Shown: positions 9,129 through 17,954 of the stretch, in pieces
Position numbering within the stretch: the first letter of the stretch is position 1
How the letters are laid out: the number at the start of each line of letters is the position of its first letter
From: Rhodococcus sp. B7740
GTDB taxonomy: Bacteria > Actinomycetota > Actinomycetes > Mycobacteriales > Mycobacteriaceae
Assembly: GCF_000954115.1 (NCBI RefSeq)
Contig: NZ_CP010797.1
Span: 4,836,001 to 4,900,000, forward strand
DNA length: 64,000 nucleotides
Direction of reading: 5' to 3'
Translations under genes and position numbers: made by a program
Notes under the pieces: model-generated
Seen by the model: the letters and a program-made list of their open reading frames with translations, nothing else
Told to the model about the DNA's origin: nothing
Database searches by the model: none

Positions 9129-9791
9129 GTGACCGAGGCCCCCGCAACACATCCGCACTCGACGACGCGCACCATCGTGCACGTCCTCCGGCACGGCGAG
9201 GTGCACAACCCCAAGGGCATCCTGTACGGGCGGTTGCCGGGCTTCAAGCTGTCGGTGACCGGCCAGTCGCAGGCCAAGGCAGTGGCCGATGCGCTCTCCG
9301 GCCACGACATCACTCACGTCGTGGCATCACCTCTGCTGCGCGCGCAGCAGACCGCCGCGCCGATCGCAGCGGCCCACGGTCTGTCGATCGCCGAGGACGA
9401 GAACCTCATCGAAGCAGGCAACGAATTCGAGGGCCTGCGCGTGGCCGTCGGTGACGGTGCCCTGCGCCGACCACGGCACTGGTGGAAGCTGCGCGACCCG
9501 TTCACCCCCTCCTGGGGCGAGCCGTACCTGCAGATCGCGCACCGCATGCTCGCCGCCGTCAACGCGGCCCGCGTCGAAGCCGTCGGGCACGAGGCCGTGT
9601 GCGTGAGCCACCAGCTCCCGGTGTGGACGCTGCGCCGGTTCCTGCAGGGCGACCGGCTCTGGCACGACCCGCGCAATCGTCAGTGCGGGCTCGCGTCGCT
9701 GACCTCGCTCGTCTACGAGGGCGATCAGCTCGTGGACCTCGTCTACTCCGAGCCCGCGGGAGCATCCGATCCGAGGATCACCGGTGCGTAG
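9129..9791 (+). CDS. Histidine phosphatase family protein (phosphoglycerate mutase-like)
   Basis: 220 aa from a GTG 35 bases after hemL. Contains LRHGEVHN (residues 20-27) with the phospho-accepting His22, the VASPLLRAQQTA box and a second catalytic His in CVSHQLPVW. The insert around RRPRHWWKLRDPFTPSWGEPY is typical of the actinobacterial branch next to hemL (Rv0525 in M. tuberculosis, from memory). Substrate unknown; genuine phosphoglycerate mutase activity is unlikely. Its stop overlaps the start of the next gene. Confidence 0.85.
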   Translation: MTEAPATHPHSTTRTIVHVLRHGEVHNPKGILYGRLPGFKLSVTGQSQAKAVADALSGHDITHVVASPLLRAQQTAAPIAAAHGLSIAEDENLIEAGNEFEGLRVAVGDGALRRPRHWWKLRDPFTPSWGEPYLQIAHRMLAAVNAARVEAVGHEAVCVSHQLPVWTLRRFLQGDRLWHDPRNRQCGLASLTSLVYEGDQLVDLVYSEPAGASDPRITGA

Positions 9792-10380
9792 ATTTTTCCT
9801 CGCCGTCTGTGCAGCGTCTGCCATCGCTCTTGTCGCAGGATGCTCGACCGGCACCGACGCGGTGGCGCAGGGCGGCACTTTCCAGTTCGTCTCACCCGGC
9901 GGGCAGACCGACATCTTCTACGAGCCCGACGAACGCGGCACCATCGGCGAACTGTCCGGGCCGGATCTGATGACCGAGGGCAAGACGACCTCGTTGTCGG
10001 ACTACGACGGTGACGTCGTGGTTCTCAACGTCTGGGGCCAATGGTGCGGTCCGTGCCGCGGTGAGGCCGACGACCTCGAGGACGTCTACGAGGCCACCAA
10101 GTCCCTCGGCGTCGAGTTCCTCGGCATCAACGTGCGCGACGAGTCGCAGACCGCCGCACAGGACTTCGTGGTCAGCAACAACGTGAGCTACGCCTCGATC
10201 TACGACCCGCCCATGCGCACCCTGACCGCGCTCGGCGGCGTCCCCACCTCCGTCATTCCGACGACCGTCGTGCTCGACCGACAGCACCGAGTCGCAGCAG
10301 TGTTCCTGCGTGAGCTGCTCGCCGAGGACCTGCAACCCGTCGTCGAACGCGTGGCAGCCGAGGAGCCAGTGCAGCAGTGA
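9784..10380 (+). CDS. TlpA/ResA-type thiol-disulfide oxidoreductase, lipoprotein
   Basis: 198 aa. N-terminal signal ending LVAGC (Cys20) marks a lipoprotein facing the outside. The thioredoxin fold has WCGPC at residues 87-91, followed by a central insert and the VPTSVIPTTVVLDRQ cis-Pro region. It should reduce apocytochrome c cysteines before haem attachment, taking electrons from CcdA encoded next. The GTG overlaps the phosphatase stop by eight bases, and its TGA overlaps the ccdA GTG. Confidence 0.9.
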   Translation: MRRFFLAVCAASAIALVAGCSTGTDAVAQGGTFQFVSPGGQTDIFYEPDERGTIGELSGPDLMTEGKTTSLSDYDGDVVVLNVWGQWCGPCRGEADDLEDVYEATKSLGVEFLGINVRDESQTAAQDFVVSNNVSYASIYDPPMRTLTALGGVPTSVIPTTVVLDRQHRVAAVFLRELLAEDLQPVVERVAAEEPVQQ

Positions 10381-11195
10381 ACGTGACTCACCTGGCCGGG
10401 ATCGGCGCGAGTTTCCAGGAAGCTGCGGCCTCCGGGCCACTGATCCTGGCCCTCGGAGCCTGCGTGCTGGCCGGGCTCGTCTCCTTCGCGTCGCCGTGCG
10501 TGGTGCCCCTGGTGCCCGGCTACCTCTCGTACCTCGCCGGAGTCGTCGGAGCCGACGCTCCGGCCGTCAGCGCCGACGAGGCAGCTGTGCAGACGAAGGT
10601 GCGCAGCGGTCGATTGCGCGTCGCCGGGGCGGCGGGACTGTTCGTTCTCGGATTCACCGTCGTCTTCGTTCTCGCCACCGCGTCGGTGTTCGGAGCGATC
10701 TCCGTCCTGGCGATCAACCGCGAACTGCTCATGCGGATCGGCGGCGTCGTCACCATCGCCATGGGCCTGGTATTCGTCGGACTGATCCCGGCCCTGCAGC
10801 GCGATGTGCGCTTCGAGCCGAAACAGATCGGCTCACTGGCCGGAGCACCGCTGCTCGGCGGCGTCTTCGCACTCGGATGGACCCCGTGCCTCGGGCCGAC
10901 GCTCGCGGGCGTCATCTCGTTGGCCGCAGGTACCGACGGTACGACGGCAGCGCGCGGCGTCGTCCTGATCGTGGCGTACTGCCTCGGTCTCGGCTTACCG
11001 TTCGTGATCCTCGCGTTCGGTTCGGTCAGCGCGCTGCGAGGCGTCGGCTGGCTACGTACACATGCACGACAGATACAGGTGTTCGGCGGAATCATGTTGA
11101 TAGCAGTAGGAATTGCACTGGTCACCGGTGCCTGGGATCAGTTCGTCGGCTGGGTGCGCGACGCCTTCGTCTCCGATGTGGTGTTGCCGATATGA
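10377..11195 (+). CDS. ccdA: Cytochrome c biogenesis membrane protein CcdA
   Basis: 272 aa with about six membrane segments. It passes reducing power from cytoplasmic thioredoxin to extracytoplasmic thiol oxidoreductases. The first segment carries SFASPCVVPLVPGY with the conserved Cys after Pro, and the fourth carries LGWTPCLGPTL with the partner Cys; both redox cysteines are present. A hydrophilic insert after the first helix (AVSADEAAVQTK) is slightly longer than usual. GTGA junction with the upstream lipoprotein and ATGA junction with resB indicate tight coupling. Confidence 0.95.
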   Translation: MNVTHLAGIGASFQEAAASGPLILALGACVLAGLVSFASPCVVPLVPGYLSYLAGVVGADAPAVSADEAAVQTKVRSGRLRVAGAAGLFVLGFTVVFVLATASVFGAISVLAINRELLMRIGGVVTIAMGLVFVGLIPALQRDVRFEPKQIGSLAGAPLLGGVFALGWTPCLGPTLAGVISLAAGTDGTTAARGVVLIVAYCLGLGLPFVILAFGSVSALRGVGWLRTHARQIQVFGGIMLIAVGIALVTGAWDQFVGWVRDAFVSDVVLPI

Positions 11196-12811
11196 CCGCC
11201 GACACCGAAGAGCGCACCGAAGCGTCGCCGCCGCACAAGCAATCGGTGCTGGGCAGGGGAGTGGCCCTGGTTCGCAACACCTGGCGCGGCCTGACCAGCA
11301 TGCGCACCGCGCTGGTTCTGCTGTTCCTACTTGCCTTCGCCGCTGTGCCCGGTGCCCTGGTGCCGCAGCGCAGCCTCAACGCGGGCAAGGTCGACGAGTA
11401 CATCGCCAACCGCCCGACCCTCGGCCCGATCATGGACAAGCTGGAACTGTTCGACGTCTTCGGCAGCTTCTGGTTCACCGCGATCTACGCACTGTTGTTC
11501 ATCTCGCTGATCGGCTGCATCCTGCCGCGCTGCATCGAGCACGCGAAGCAACTGCGCACCAAGCCGGTTCGCGCGCCCCGTAACCTCTCCCGCCTGCCGC
11601 ACCACACCCGCTACGACGTCGACGGAACGCCGGAGGAGATCGCCGCACAGGTGCGCACTCAGTTGCGCGGTTGGCGCGTCGCCCAGAGAACCGAGGACAG
11701 CGGAGCAGTGACGCTGTCGGCGGAGAAGGGCTACGTCCGCGAACTCGGCAACCTCGTCTTCCACCTCTCCCTCGTCGGACTGCTCGCCGCCATCGCCATG
11801 GGCAAGCTGCTCGGCTACGAGGGCAACCGCATCGTCATCGCCGACGACGGCCCGGGCTTCTGCACCTCGACCCCGGCGAACTACGACTCGTTCCGCGCAG
11901 GCAACCTCGTCGACGGCACCGACCTCGAGCCACTGTGCGTGCGCGTCAAGGACTTCACTGCCGACTACCTCGACACCGGCCAGGCCGAGATGTTCACCTC
12001 CAACATCGAGTACCAGGCGGGCCAGGACCTCACGAACAACGTCTGGCGCGACGACCAACTTCAGGTCAACCACCCGCTGCGCGTCGCTGGAGACCGCGTC
12101 TACCTGCAAGGGCACGGCTACGCACCCACCTTCACCGTGACGTTCCCCAACGGCGAAACCCGCACCGACACCATCCAATGGCAGCCGACGGACGCCACGA
12201 CCTTCCTCTCCAGCGGAGTGCTGCGCGTCGACCCGCCCGGCGGCCTGTATCCCGACCCTCTGGACCGGCGCAAGAATCAGATCGCCATCGAGGGTCTGTT
12301 CGCGCCGACGGCGTCGTTCCACGGCAGCCTGCTGTCGTCGAGCTTCCCCGCCATGAACGACCCCGCCGTCGCCATCGACATCTACAAGGGCGACACCGGA
12401 CTCGACACCGGACTGCCGCAGTCCATCTTCTCGCTCGATCAGGAAATGATCGCCCAGGGCAGACTCGTGAAGCAGGACCGCGTCAACCTGATGCCGGGAG
12501 AATCCGCGACCCTGAGCGACGGAACGATCGTCACGTTCGACGGAGCGGAGGAATTCGTCAACCTTCAGGTCTCGCACGACCCGGCTCAGACCTGGGTACT
12601 CGTCTTCGCGCTCACGATGATGGGCGGACTGCTCGTCTCACTGGTGATCAAACGTCGCAGAATCTGGGTCCGACTCACCGCCGACGCCCAGGCACGACGT
12701 ACTGTAGTAGACCTCGGCGGACTTGCACGCACCGATCAGGCGGGGTGGGGCGAAGAGTTCGACCGCCTGTGCACCCGCCTGCTCGGCGATACCTCGAAAC
12801 AGGAGAACTGA
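11192..12811 (+). CDS. resB: Cytochrome c biogenesis protein ResB
   Basis: 539 aa from the ATG that overlaps the ccdA stop. ResB partners CcsA in the System II haem lyase. Three membrane segments lie near the N-terminus (TALVLLFLLAFAAVPG, FWFTAIYALLFISLIGCILPR, LVFHLSLVGLLAAIAMG) and a fourth near the C-terminus (WVLVFALTMMGGLLVSLVI), around a large outer domain. NAGKVDEYIANRPTLG and the extracytoplasmic loop match actinobacterial ResB. A longer in-frame reading from 10310 overlaps ccdA and is not credible. Confidence 0.93.
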   Translation: MTADTEERTEASPPHKQSVLGRGVALVRNTWRGLTSMRTALVLLFLLAFAAVPGALVPQRSLNAGKVDEYIANRPTLGPIMDKLELFDVFGSFWFTAIYALLFISLIGCILPRCIEHAKQLRTKPVRAPRNLSRLPHHTRYDVDGTPEEIAAQVRTQLRGWRVAQRTEDSGAVTLSAEKGYVRELGNLVFHLSLVGLLAAIAMGKLLGYEGNRIVIADDGPGFCTSTPANYDSFRAGNLVDGTDLEPLCVRVKDFTADYLDTGQAEMFTSNIEYQAGQDLTNNVWRDDQLQVNHPLRVAGDRVYLQGHGYAPTFTVTFPNGETRTDTIQWQPTDATTFLSSGVLRVDPPGGLYPDPLDRRKNQIAIEGLFAPTASFHGSLLSSSFPAMNDPAVAIDIYKGDTGLDTGLPQSIFSLDQEMIAQGRLVKQDRVNLMPGESATLSDGTIVTFDGAEEFVNLQVSHDPAQTWVLVFALTMMGGLLVSLVIKRRRIWVRLTADAQARRTVVDLGGLARTDQAGWGEEFDRLCTRLLGDTSKQEN

Positions 12812-12814
12812 CCG

Positions 12815-13780
12815 ATGCCGATCAACGAGACCCTCTCGCAGTACAGCGACTGGTCCTTCGAATCAGCGTTCACCATCTACGTGCTCGCATTCGTCCTGCT
12901 CATCGCCCAGTACGCCTCCGCCAAGGCGACGGCAGTACAAGCCAAGGAACTCGTCGGTGCCGGTGCCCCCATTGCCGACAGCCGACCCGGACGCGTCGTC
13001 GAAACACCGAAGCGACCGCTGTCCGAACGACTCGCAGGCATGGGCTTCGCGTTGCTCGCCCCAGCCCTCGCCCTGCACGTCGCCTCGGTGGTACTCCGCG
13101 GCTTCGCCACCCACCGCTTCCCGCTCGGCAACATGTACGAGTTCGTCACCATGGCCACGGCAGCCGCCGCCCTGACCTCGGTGATCGTGCTGCGCAAGAA
13201 GACGATGCGCCCGATGCTCGTGTTCGTCCTCGCGCCGATCATCGTGCTGATGTTCTTCGCCGCCACCAAGCTCTACGCCGACGCCGCACCGGTCGTCCCC
13301 GCTCTGCGCTCGTACTGGCTGCCCATCCACGTCACCATCGTCAGCGTCGGAAGCGGCATCCTGCTGGTCTCCGGCGTCGCGAGCCTGCTGTTCCTGCTCC
13401 GCATCAAGCAGCCCCTGGGAGAGGAAAGCGTCGGTTTCTGGGGCAAATTCGCCTCCAAGCTGCCCGACGCCCAAGCTCTCGACCGACTCGCCTACAAGAC
13501 GACGATCGTCGCCTTCCCGCTCTTCGGAGCAGGCGTCATCCTCGGCGCAATCTGGGCCGAAGCCGCATGGGGACGTTTCTGGGGCTGGGACCCCAAAGAG
13601 ACCATGTCGTTCATCACCTGGATCATCTACGCCGCCTACCTGCACGCCCGCGCCACCTCCGGATGGCGCAACACCCGCGCAGCGTGGATCAACATCGCCG
13701 GATTCACCGCCATGCTCTTCAACCTCTTCATCATCAACATGGTGGTCTCGGGACTGCACAGCTACGCGGGACTGAACTGA
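12815..13780 (+). CDS. ccsA: Cytochrome c biogenesis protein CcsA / ResC (haem handling)
   Basis: 321 aa with about eight membrane segments. The tryptophan-rich WWD-type motif is visible as WGRFWGWDPKETMSFITWIIYAAYLHAR, together with the conserved histidines expected to ligate haem. It completes System II with ResB. The gene starts three bases after the resB stop, with GGAG upstream. Symbols ccsA, ccsB and resC are all used for this protein. Confidence 0.95.
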   Translation: MPINETLSQYSDWSFESAFTIYVLAFVLLIAQYASAKATAVQAKELVGAGAPIADSRPGRVVETPKRPLSERLAGMGFALLAPALALHVASVVLRGFATHRFPLGNMYEFVTMATAAAALTSVIVLRKKTMRPMLVFVLAPIIVLMFFAATKLYADAAPVVPALRSYWLPIHVTIVSVGSGILLVSGVASLLFLLRIKQPLGEESVGFWGKFASKLPDAQALDRLAYKTTIVAFPLFGAGVILGAIWAEAAWGRFWGWDPKETMSFITWIIYAAYLHARATSGWRNTRAAWINIAGFTAMLFNLFIINMVVSGLHSYAGLN

Positions 13781-13901
13781 CCTTCGCTCGTTCCACAGCC
13801 TCCACGCTGGACCTCCAGCTGGTAGCGTCCGATCCGGCTCGATGGGGGACACATCCGAGCTCGGATCTTCGATGTGGGACGCGAACTGGGGGGAATCGGT
13901 C

Positions 13902-15755
13902 ATGGCCGATCGGCACGAGGACAACTGGCAACCCGTCCGGCCACTGGACGACGATGTACCGGAAGATCATGCAGCGCCGCCCACGGGGTCCGAACCGATC
14001 GCCGTCGCAGCGACGACGGAGGCCATACCCACACCGCCGCGCGAGCCCTTTCGATCGACCCCCATCACCATGCCGCCCGAGAGCATCTCGAGCCCGCCCG
14101 CGCCGCAGTCCGAGACCGCGCCGACACCTCCGCCGAATCCTGCACCGCGCGCTTCCCGACCAAAAGACCCGTCTGGGCCGGTAGAAGGTGACGGCAAGGA
14201 TGCCGGGGTCGCCGCGACCCCGGCCGAGGAAGGCAAGACCGCGACGGCAACACCGACGACACCGGTGCAAGCGCCGAAGGCTCCCGTGGCGCCGACCGTG
14301 AAACCGACTCCTCCACACACGCCCCCCGAGGCGAGCCCGCCCGTCGCGTCGGCACCACCCCCGCCGCAGGGTCCGATGCCGTCAGGCCCGGTGCCTTCGG
14401 GCCCGGTGCCTTCGGGCCCGGTGCCTCAGAACTCGGCTCCGCAGAACTGGGCTCCTCAGAATTCGCTGCCTCAGAACTGGGCCCCTCAGAACCCGGGGCC
14501 CCAGAACCAGTGGGCTCCGCAAAATCAGTTGGCTCCGCAGAATCAAGCTGGGCCGCAACACAATTGGTCACCGCAGAACCACGGCGATCCGCAGCAGCAC
14601 TCGGTGGCGGAGGGCCAGTGGCATACCCAGAATCAGTGGAACCCTCAGACACAATGGGGACCTCAGCCCGGCCAGTGGCCCGGTCGGCAACATCCGAATC
14701 AGCCGCATCCTGGTCAGCCCCAGCAGCTCAGGCAAGCCCCGGGTGACGCGATGGTGGTCGCACCGGCACCGGCACCGGCGGCCTTCGACCAGAGTCGGTC
14801 GGCGGAGCAGCAGGTCTCTTCACTCGATCTCGGCAGTTCGTTGCTCGTCCGATCGGGGAATGCGCCGCCGCTGGGAGGGTGGCGTCGGGCGTTGTATCTG
14901 ATGACGGGTGGTCGTGTGGATGTCGGAAACAGTGCCGCCCAGCAGCGACGCTCGGCCTTGACCGCGCAGGTGGATCGGCCTCTTGTCGGATGCCATCGCG
15001 TCGCGGTGCTGTCGCTGAAGGGCGGTGTCGGCAAGACCACGACGACGGCCACCCTCGGCTCGACGTTCGCCGAGATTCGAGGTGATCGGGTGATCGCGAT
15101 CGACGCCAACCCCGATCGCGGAACGCTGGGTCAGAAGGTGCCGCTCGAGACGACCTCCACCGTCCGTAATCTGTTGCGCGACATACAGTCTCTGGACCGC
15201 TACAGCGACGTGAGGGCATACACGTCGCAGAACGTGCATCGACTGGAGGTGTTGGCATCCGATTCGGATCCGGCAGCCTCGGAGGCATTCAGCGGTGAGG
15301 ATTACGATCGTGCGGTGTCGCTGTTGGAGAAGTTCTACAGCATCGTCATCACCGATTGCGGCACCGGTCTGATGCACTCGGCCATGGAACGAATTCTCGA
15401 GGGAGCCGACACTCTGGTGGTGGTCAGCTCGGGGTCGGTGGATGGTGTGCGCAGCGCGTCGGCAACGCTGGATTGGCTCGATGCGCACGGCTACCGGGAA
15501 CTGGTCGCCACATCGGTTGCGGTCGTCAACGGCGTTCGGCAAAGGGCCGGAAAGGTCGACCTGCAGAAAGTTGTCGAACACTTCGAGCAGCGTTGCGCTC
15601 GGGTTCGCACGATCCCGTTCGACCCGCATCTCGAGGAGGGGGCGGAAATCGAACTCGATCGTCTTCGTGGGCGCACACGAAAGGCACTGCTGGAAGTCGC
15701 GGCGGCGGTAGCGGCGGGATTCCCCGACGCGCCCACCGCTGCCCAATGCAACTGA
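13902..15755 (+). CDS. ParA/MinD-like ATPase with long Pro/Gln/Asn-repeat N-terminus
   Basis: 617 aa from the ATG at 13902, which has GGGGGGAA eight bases upstream; in-frame ATGs at 13842 and 13872 are alternatives. Residues 1-300 are low complexity, with repeated PSGPV units and then many PQN-type units (APQNW, LPQNW, APQNQ). The C-terminal 250 residues are a ParA-type ATPase with deviant Walker A KGGVGKTT near 373, switch DANPDRGTLG and Walker B IVITDCGTG. The M. tuberculosis neighbour of ccsA, Rv0530, is related from memory, and ESX-associated EspI has similar architecture. Its cargo is unknown; polar or membrane positioning is inference. Confidence 0.8.
   Translation: MADRHEDNWQPVRPLDDDVPEDHAAPPTGSEPIAVAATTEAIPTPPREPFRSTPITMPPESISSPPAPQSETAPTPPPNPAPRASRPKDPSGPVEGDGKDAGVAATPAEEGKTATATPTTPVQAPKAPVAPTVKPTPPHTPPEASPPVASAPPPPQGPMPSGPVPSGPVPSGPVPQNSAPQNWAPQNSLPQNWAPQNPGPQNQWAPQNQLAPQNQAGPQHNWSPQNHGDPQQHSVAEGQWHTQNQWNPQTQWGPQPGQWPGRQHPNQPHPGQPQQLRQAPGDAMVVAPAPAPAAFDQSRSAEQQVSSLDLGSSLLVRSGNAPPLGGWRRALYLMTGGRVDVGNSAAQQRRSALTAQVDRPLVGCHRVAVLSLKGGVGKTTTTATLGSTFAEIRGDRVIAIDANPDRGTLGQKVPLETTSTVRNLLRDIQSLDRYSDVRAYTSQNVHRLEVLASDSDPAASEAFSGEDYDRAVSLLEKFYSIVITDCGTGLMHSAMERILEGADTLVVVSSGSVDGVRSASATLDWLDAHGYRELVATSVAVVNGVRQRAGKVDLQKVVEHFEQRCARVRTIPFDPHLEEGAEIELDRLRGRTRKALLEVAAAVAAGFPDAPTAAQCN
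14391..14640 (+). repeat. Degenerate tandem repeats coding Pro-Gln-Asn units
   Basis: Inside the ParA-like gene. First come three copies of a 15-base unit coding PSGPV, then about a dozen units coding variants of (A/L)PQN(W/Q/S). Such repeats are prone to copy-number change between strains. Confidence 0.75.
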
Positions 15756-15767
15756 GAACCACCGGAC

Positions 15768-15965
15768 CTATTCGCTGGGTTCGGTGCCGGCCTCGGTTCC
15801 GTCTTTCCCTCCGCGGCGAGCCTCACGGTTGATCCGCCACAGAAAATCGGGATCGTCATCGGGTCCCACAGTGCGGGTGGGTGGAGCCTGCGTACTGGGT
15901 CCGAATGCCTTCCAGAACAGCACGATTACTGCCACCAAGCCGATCAACGCCAAAAGATAGATCAC
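15768..15965 (-). CDS. Small membrane protein, 65 aa
   Basis: Starts at the GTG preceded by AGGAGG at ideal spacing; a longer in-frame reading to 16013 has no such site. One N-terminal membrane helix (VIYLLALIGLVAVIVLFWKAF), then a polar tail with VGPDDDPDFLWRINRE and a charged C-terminus. It converges on the ParA-like gene, 12 bases apart. Not recognised; the FLWRI segment may be an interaction motif, which is a guess. Confidence 0.7.
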   Translation of the reverse strand: MIYLLALIGLVAVIVLFWKAFGPSTQAPPTRTVGPDDDPDFLWRINREARRGGKDGTEAGTEPSE

Positions 15966-16100
15966 GACGCACCTCCTACTACGAGAGTAGCTGTGATGCA
16001 ACCACCTCCGCACCCGTCGAGCGTCGAAGATTCCTGAGAATGTTCGATGAGTTCGTACGGGTGCGGATACTGCGGGTGGATCGGCCTCAGAGCCAGCCGA

Positions 16101-16316
16101 TCAGTGGTGTGTGCCGGCTTCCGTCGTCAGTGAGGTCAGCAACTGCATGACCTCGGTCTCGCGGAATCGACGGTGCCCGCCCGGAGTGCGGAGGGATCCG
16201 AGGCGGCCGGCATGTGCCCAGCGCGTCACTGTCTTGGGGTCGACGTGGAAAAGCGCGGCTACCTGACCCGGAGTGAGCAGTGAGTCCTGAGCCTTGTGAA
16301 ATGTGGGTGCGCTCAT
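16101..16316 (-). CDS. bldC: BldC-like small MerR-type DNA-binding protein
   Basis: 71 aa. LTPGQVAALFHVDPKTVTRWAHAGRLGSLRTPGGHRRFRETEVMQLL-type sequence closely matches Streptomyces BldC: one winged helix-turn-helix of MerR type without effector domain. BldC binds DNA cooperatively and controls development in Streptomyces; the role in unicellular or branching rhodococci is unknown. The ATG at 16316 has AGGAGG eleven bases upstream. A longer in-frame reading to 16553 is not supported. The gene is preceded by a near-palindrome at 16340-16363. Confidence 0.85.
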   Translation of the reverse strand: MSAPTFHKAQDSLLTPGQVAALFHVDPKTVTRWAHAGRLGSLRTPGGHRRFRETEVMQLLTSLTTEAGTHH

Positions 16317-16339
16317 CTTGTCGTGTCCTCCTACGATGC

Positions 16340-16363
16340 GGTTCGGTGCATATGCGTCGAACC
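16340..16363. promoter_or_regulatory. 24-base near-palindrome upstream of bldC
   Basis: Arms GGTTCG and CGAACC surround GCATATGC, with a two-base mismatch (GT/GT) on each side. It lies 24-47 bases before the bldC start codon, where a regulator site or a 5'-UTR hairpin could be. No known motif is matched. Confidence 0.35.
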
Positions 16364-16502
16364 GGAGATATCGGTCTGCTGCGTTCGATCCCCATGGTTG
16401 CACTCGAACCCCTAGGTACTCGACTGATACAAGGTTGGTAAAGGGGAGGTAATGGACAAATCGGTCATGCCGGGGGTGGGTCGGAGTGGCTGCCGAGCCC
16501 GG

Positions 16503-16508
16503 TAGATT
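16503..16508 (+). promoter_or_regulatory. -10 element TAGATT, leaderless-type promoter of the DUF4229 gene
   Basis: TAGATT ends seven bases before the GTG at 16516. This fixes the start codon ten codons downstream of the longest open frame. Confidence 0.5.
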
Positions 16509-16515
16509 GGGACCC

Positions 16516-16869
16516 GTGAGCGACGCGACGAATGCCGAGAGCAACGATCCCACCAGCGGAAATGCCGCGCCAGGAAGGTCGGCGAAGAAGTCACTCGCCG
16601 TGAACCTCGGTGTCTACACCTTCGCGCGACTGGCGCTCGTCGTCGTGATCGCGGCCGTCATCGTCGGCGTCGGTTTACTCTTCGGCGTCGAGGTCCCGGT
16701 ACTCGTGGCCGCGATTTTTTCGGTGCTGATCTCACTACCTCTCTCGCTGCTCCTGTTCAAGAACATGCGCATCCGCGTCAACGAGTCCATCGCAGCCGTC
16801 GACGAGGACAGGCGCGCCGCGCGCGCGGACCTGCAGTCGAAGCTGCGCGGTGAAGACGGCAAGAAGTGA
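16516..16869 (+). CDS. DUF4229 family membrane protein
   Basis: 117 aa from the GTG at 16516. A hydrophilic N-terminus of about 25 residues is followed by two membrane helices ([19 protein letters not shown] and [19 protein letters not shown]), then a charged tail [19 protein letters not shown]. It corresponds to Rv0531 next to the ccs genes in M. tuberculosis, from memory. The stop overlaps the GTG of the cysteine desulfhydrase-like gene, so the two are translationally coupled. Function unknown. Confidence 0.85.
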   Translation: MSDATNAESNDPTSGNAAPGRSAKKSLAVNLGVYTFARLALVVVIAAVIVGVGLLFGVEVPVLVAAIFSVLISLPLSLLLFKNMRIRVNESIAAVDEDRRAARADLQSKLRGEDGKK

Positions 16870-17948
16870 CCAGGTCGGTCGATCATTCGGGATCCCGGGA
16901 GTGGGTCGACAACGCGGTCCGGTTGATCGAGGCCGATTCCCAGCGCAGCGCCGACACGCACCTGCTGCGATACCCCCTCCCCGCGGCCTGGGGAATCTCG
17001 CTGTATCTGAAAGACGAGTCGACGCACATCACCGGCAGCCTGAAGCATCGGTTGGCTCGGTCGCTCTTCCTGTACGCGATCTGCAACGGCTGGGTCACCG
17101 AACGCACCACGGTGATCGAGGCCTCGTCGGGCTCCACTGCCGTCAGTGAAGCGTATTTCGCCGGACTGCTCGGACTGAAGTTCGTCGCCGTGATGCCACG
17201 CAGTACCAGTCCCGCCAAAGTCGCACTCATCGAGTCTCACGGCGGAAGATGTCACTTCGTCGACAAGCCCGGTGAGATGTACACCGAAGCGCATCGACTC
17301 GCGGCCGAGCCCGACAGTCACTACATGGACCAGTTCACGCACGCCGAACGAGCCACCGACTGGCGCGGAAACAACAACATCGCCGAGTCCATCTTCGACC
17401 AACTTCGGCTCGAGGAGTGCCCCATTCCCGACTGGGTGGTCGTCGGTGCGGGGACCGGTGGGACCAGTGCCACCATCGGCCGCTACATCCGATATCGAAG
17501 GCATGCAACGCAACTGGCCGTGGTCGACCCCGAGAACTCCGCGTTCATCGGCGGCTACGAGTCGGGAGACGCGGGCTACGAAACAGGGCAGTCTTCACGC
17601 ATCGAGGGCATCGGTCGACCGCGCGTCGAACCCTCGTTCGTCGGCCAGGTGATCGATCGAATGATCGCAGTACCCGACGCCGCCTCCGTGGCCGCCGCAC
17701 GATTCACCTCGGACGCACTCGGCAAACGAGTGGGCGGATCGACGGGCACCAACATCTGGGGTGCGTTCGGATTGATCGCGGAAATGATCGCCGCCGGCCG
17801 CAGTGGGAGCGTGGTGACACTGCTGTGCGACGGCGGAGATCGGTATTCGCAAACCTATTTCGACGACACATGGGTCTCGAACCAGGGCATGGATCTCGAC
17901 GAACCAACAGCAGCGCTCGAACAGTTCGTTCGTACCGGGGTGCTCTGA
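16866..17948 (+). CDS. cds1: PLP-dependent cysteine desulfhydrase (Cds1-like, cysteine synthase family)
   Basis: 360 aa fold-type II PLP enzyme. The PLP lysine is in [12 protein letters not shown] (Lys60); the substrate loop is [15 protein letters not shown] and the phosphate-binding loop [15 protein letters not shown]. The SLKHR context matches M. tuberculosis Rv3684 (Cds1), reported to release H2S, pyruvate and ammonia from cysteine. True cysteine synthases read differently around the lysine and are about 50 residues shorter. GTGA junction with the DUF4229 gene. A role in sulfide supply near cytochrome genes is suggested only by position. Confidence 0.8.
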   Translation: MTRSVDHSGSREWVDNAVRLIEADSQRSADTHLLRYPLPAAWGISLYLKDESTHITGSLKHRLARSLFLYAICNGWVTERTTVIEASSGSTAVSEAYFAGLLGLKFVAVMPRSTSPAKVALIESHGGRCHFVDKPGEMYTEAHRLAAEPDSHYMDQFTHAERATDWRGNNNIAESIFDQLRLEECPIPDWVVVGAGTGGTSATIGRYIRYRRHATQLAVVDPENSAFIGGYESGDAGYETGQSSRIEGIGRPRVEPSFVGQVIDRMIAVPDAASVAAARFTSDALGKRVGGSTGTNIWGAFGLIAEMIAAGRSGSVVTLLCDGGDRYSQTYFDDTWVSNQGMDLDEPTAALEQFVRTGVL

Positions 17949-17954
17949 GCGGAC

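Noticed and set aside
10310-11191. Extension of resB over ccdA
   Set aside because: Arg-rich shadow of ccdA. The ATG in the ATGA overlap gives the family-typical start.
11671-14184. 837-codon plus-strand open frame over resB, ccsA and the start of the ParA-like gene
   Set aside because: Very Arg- and Pro-rich, covers two certain genes in other frames, no motifs.
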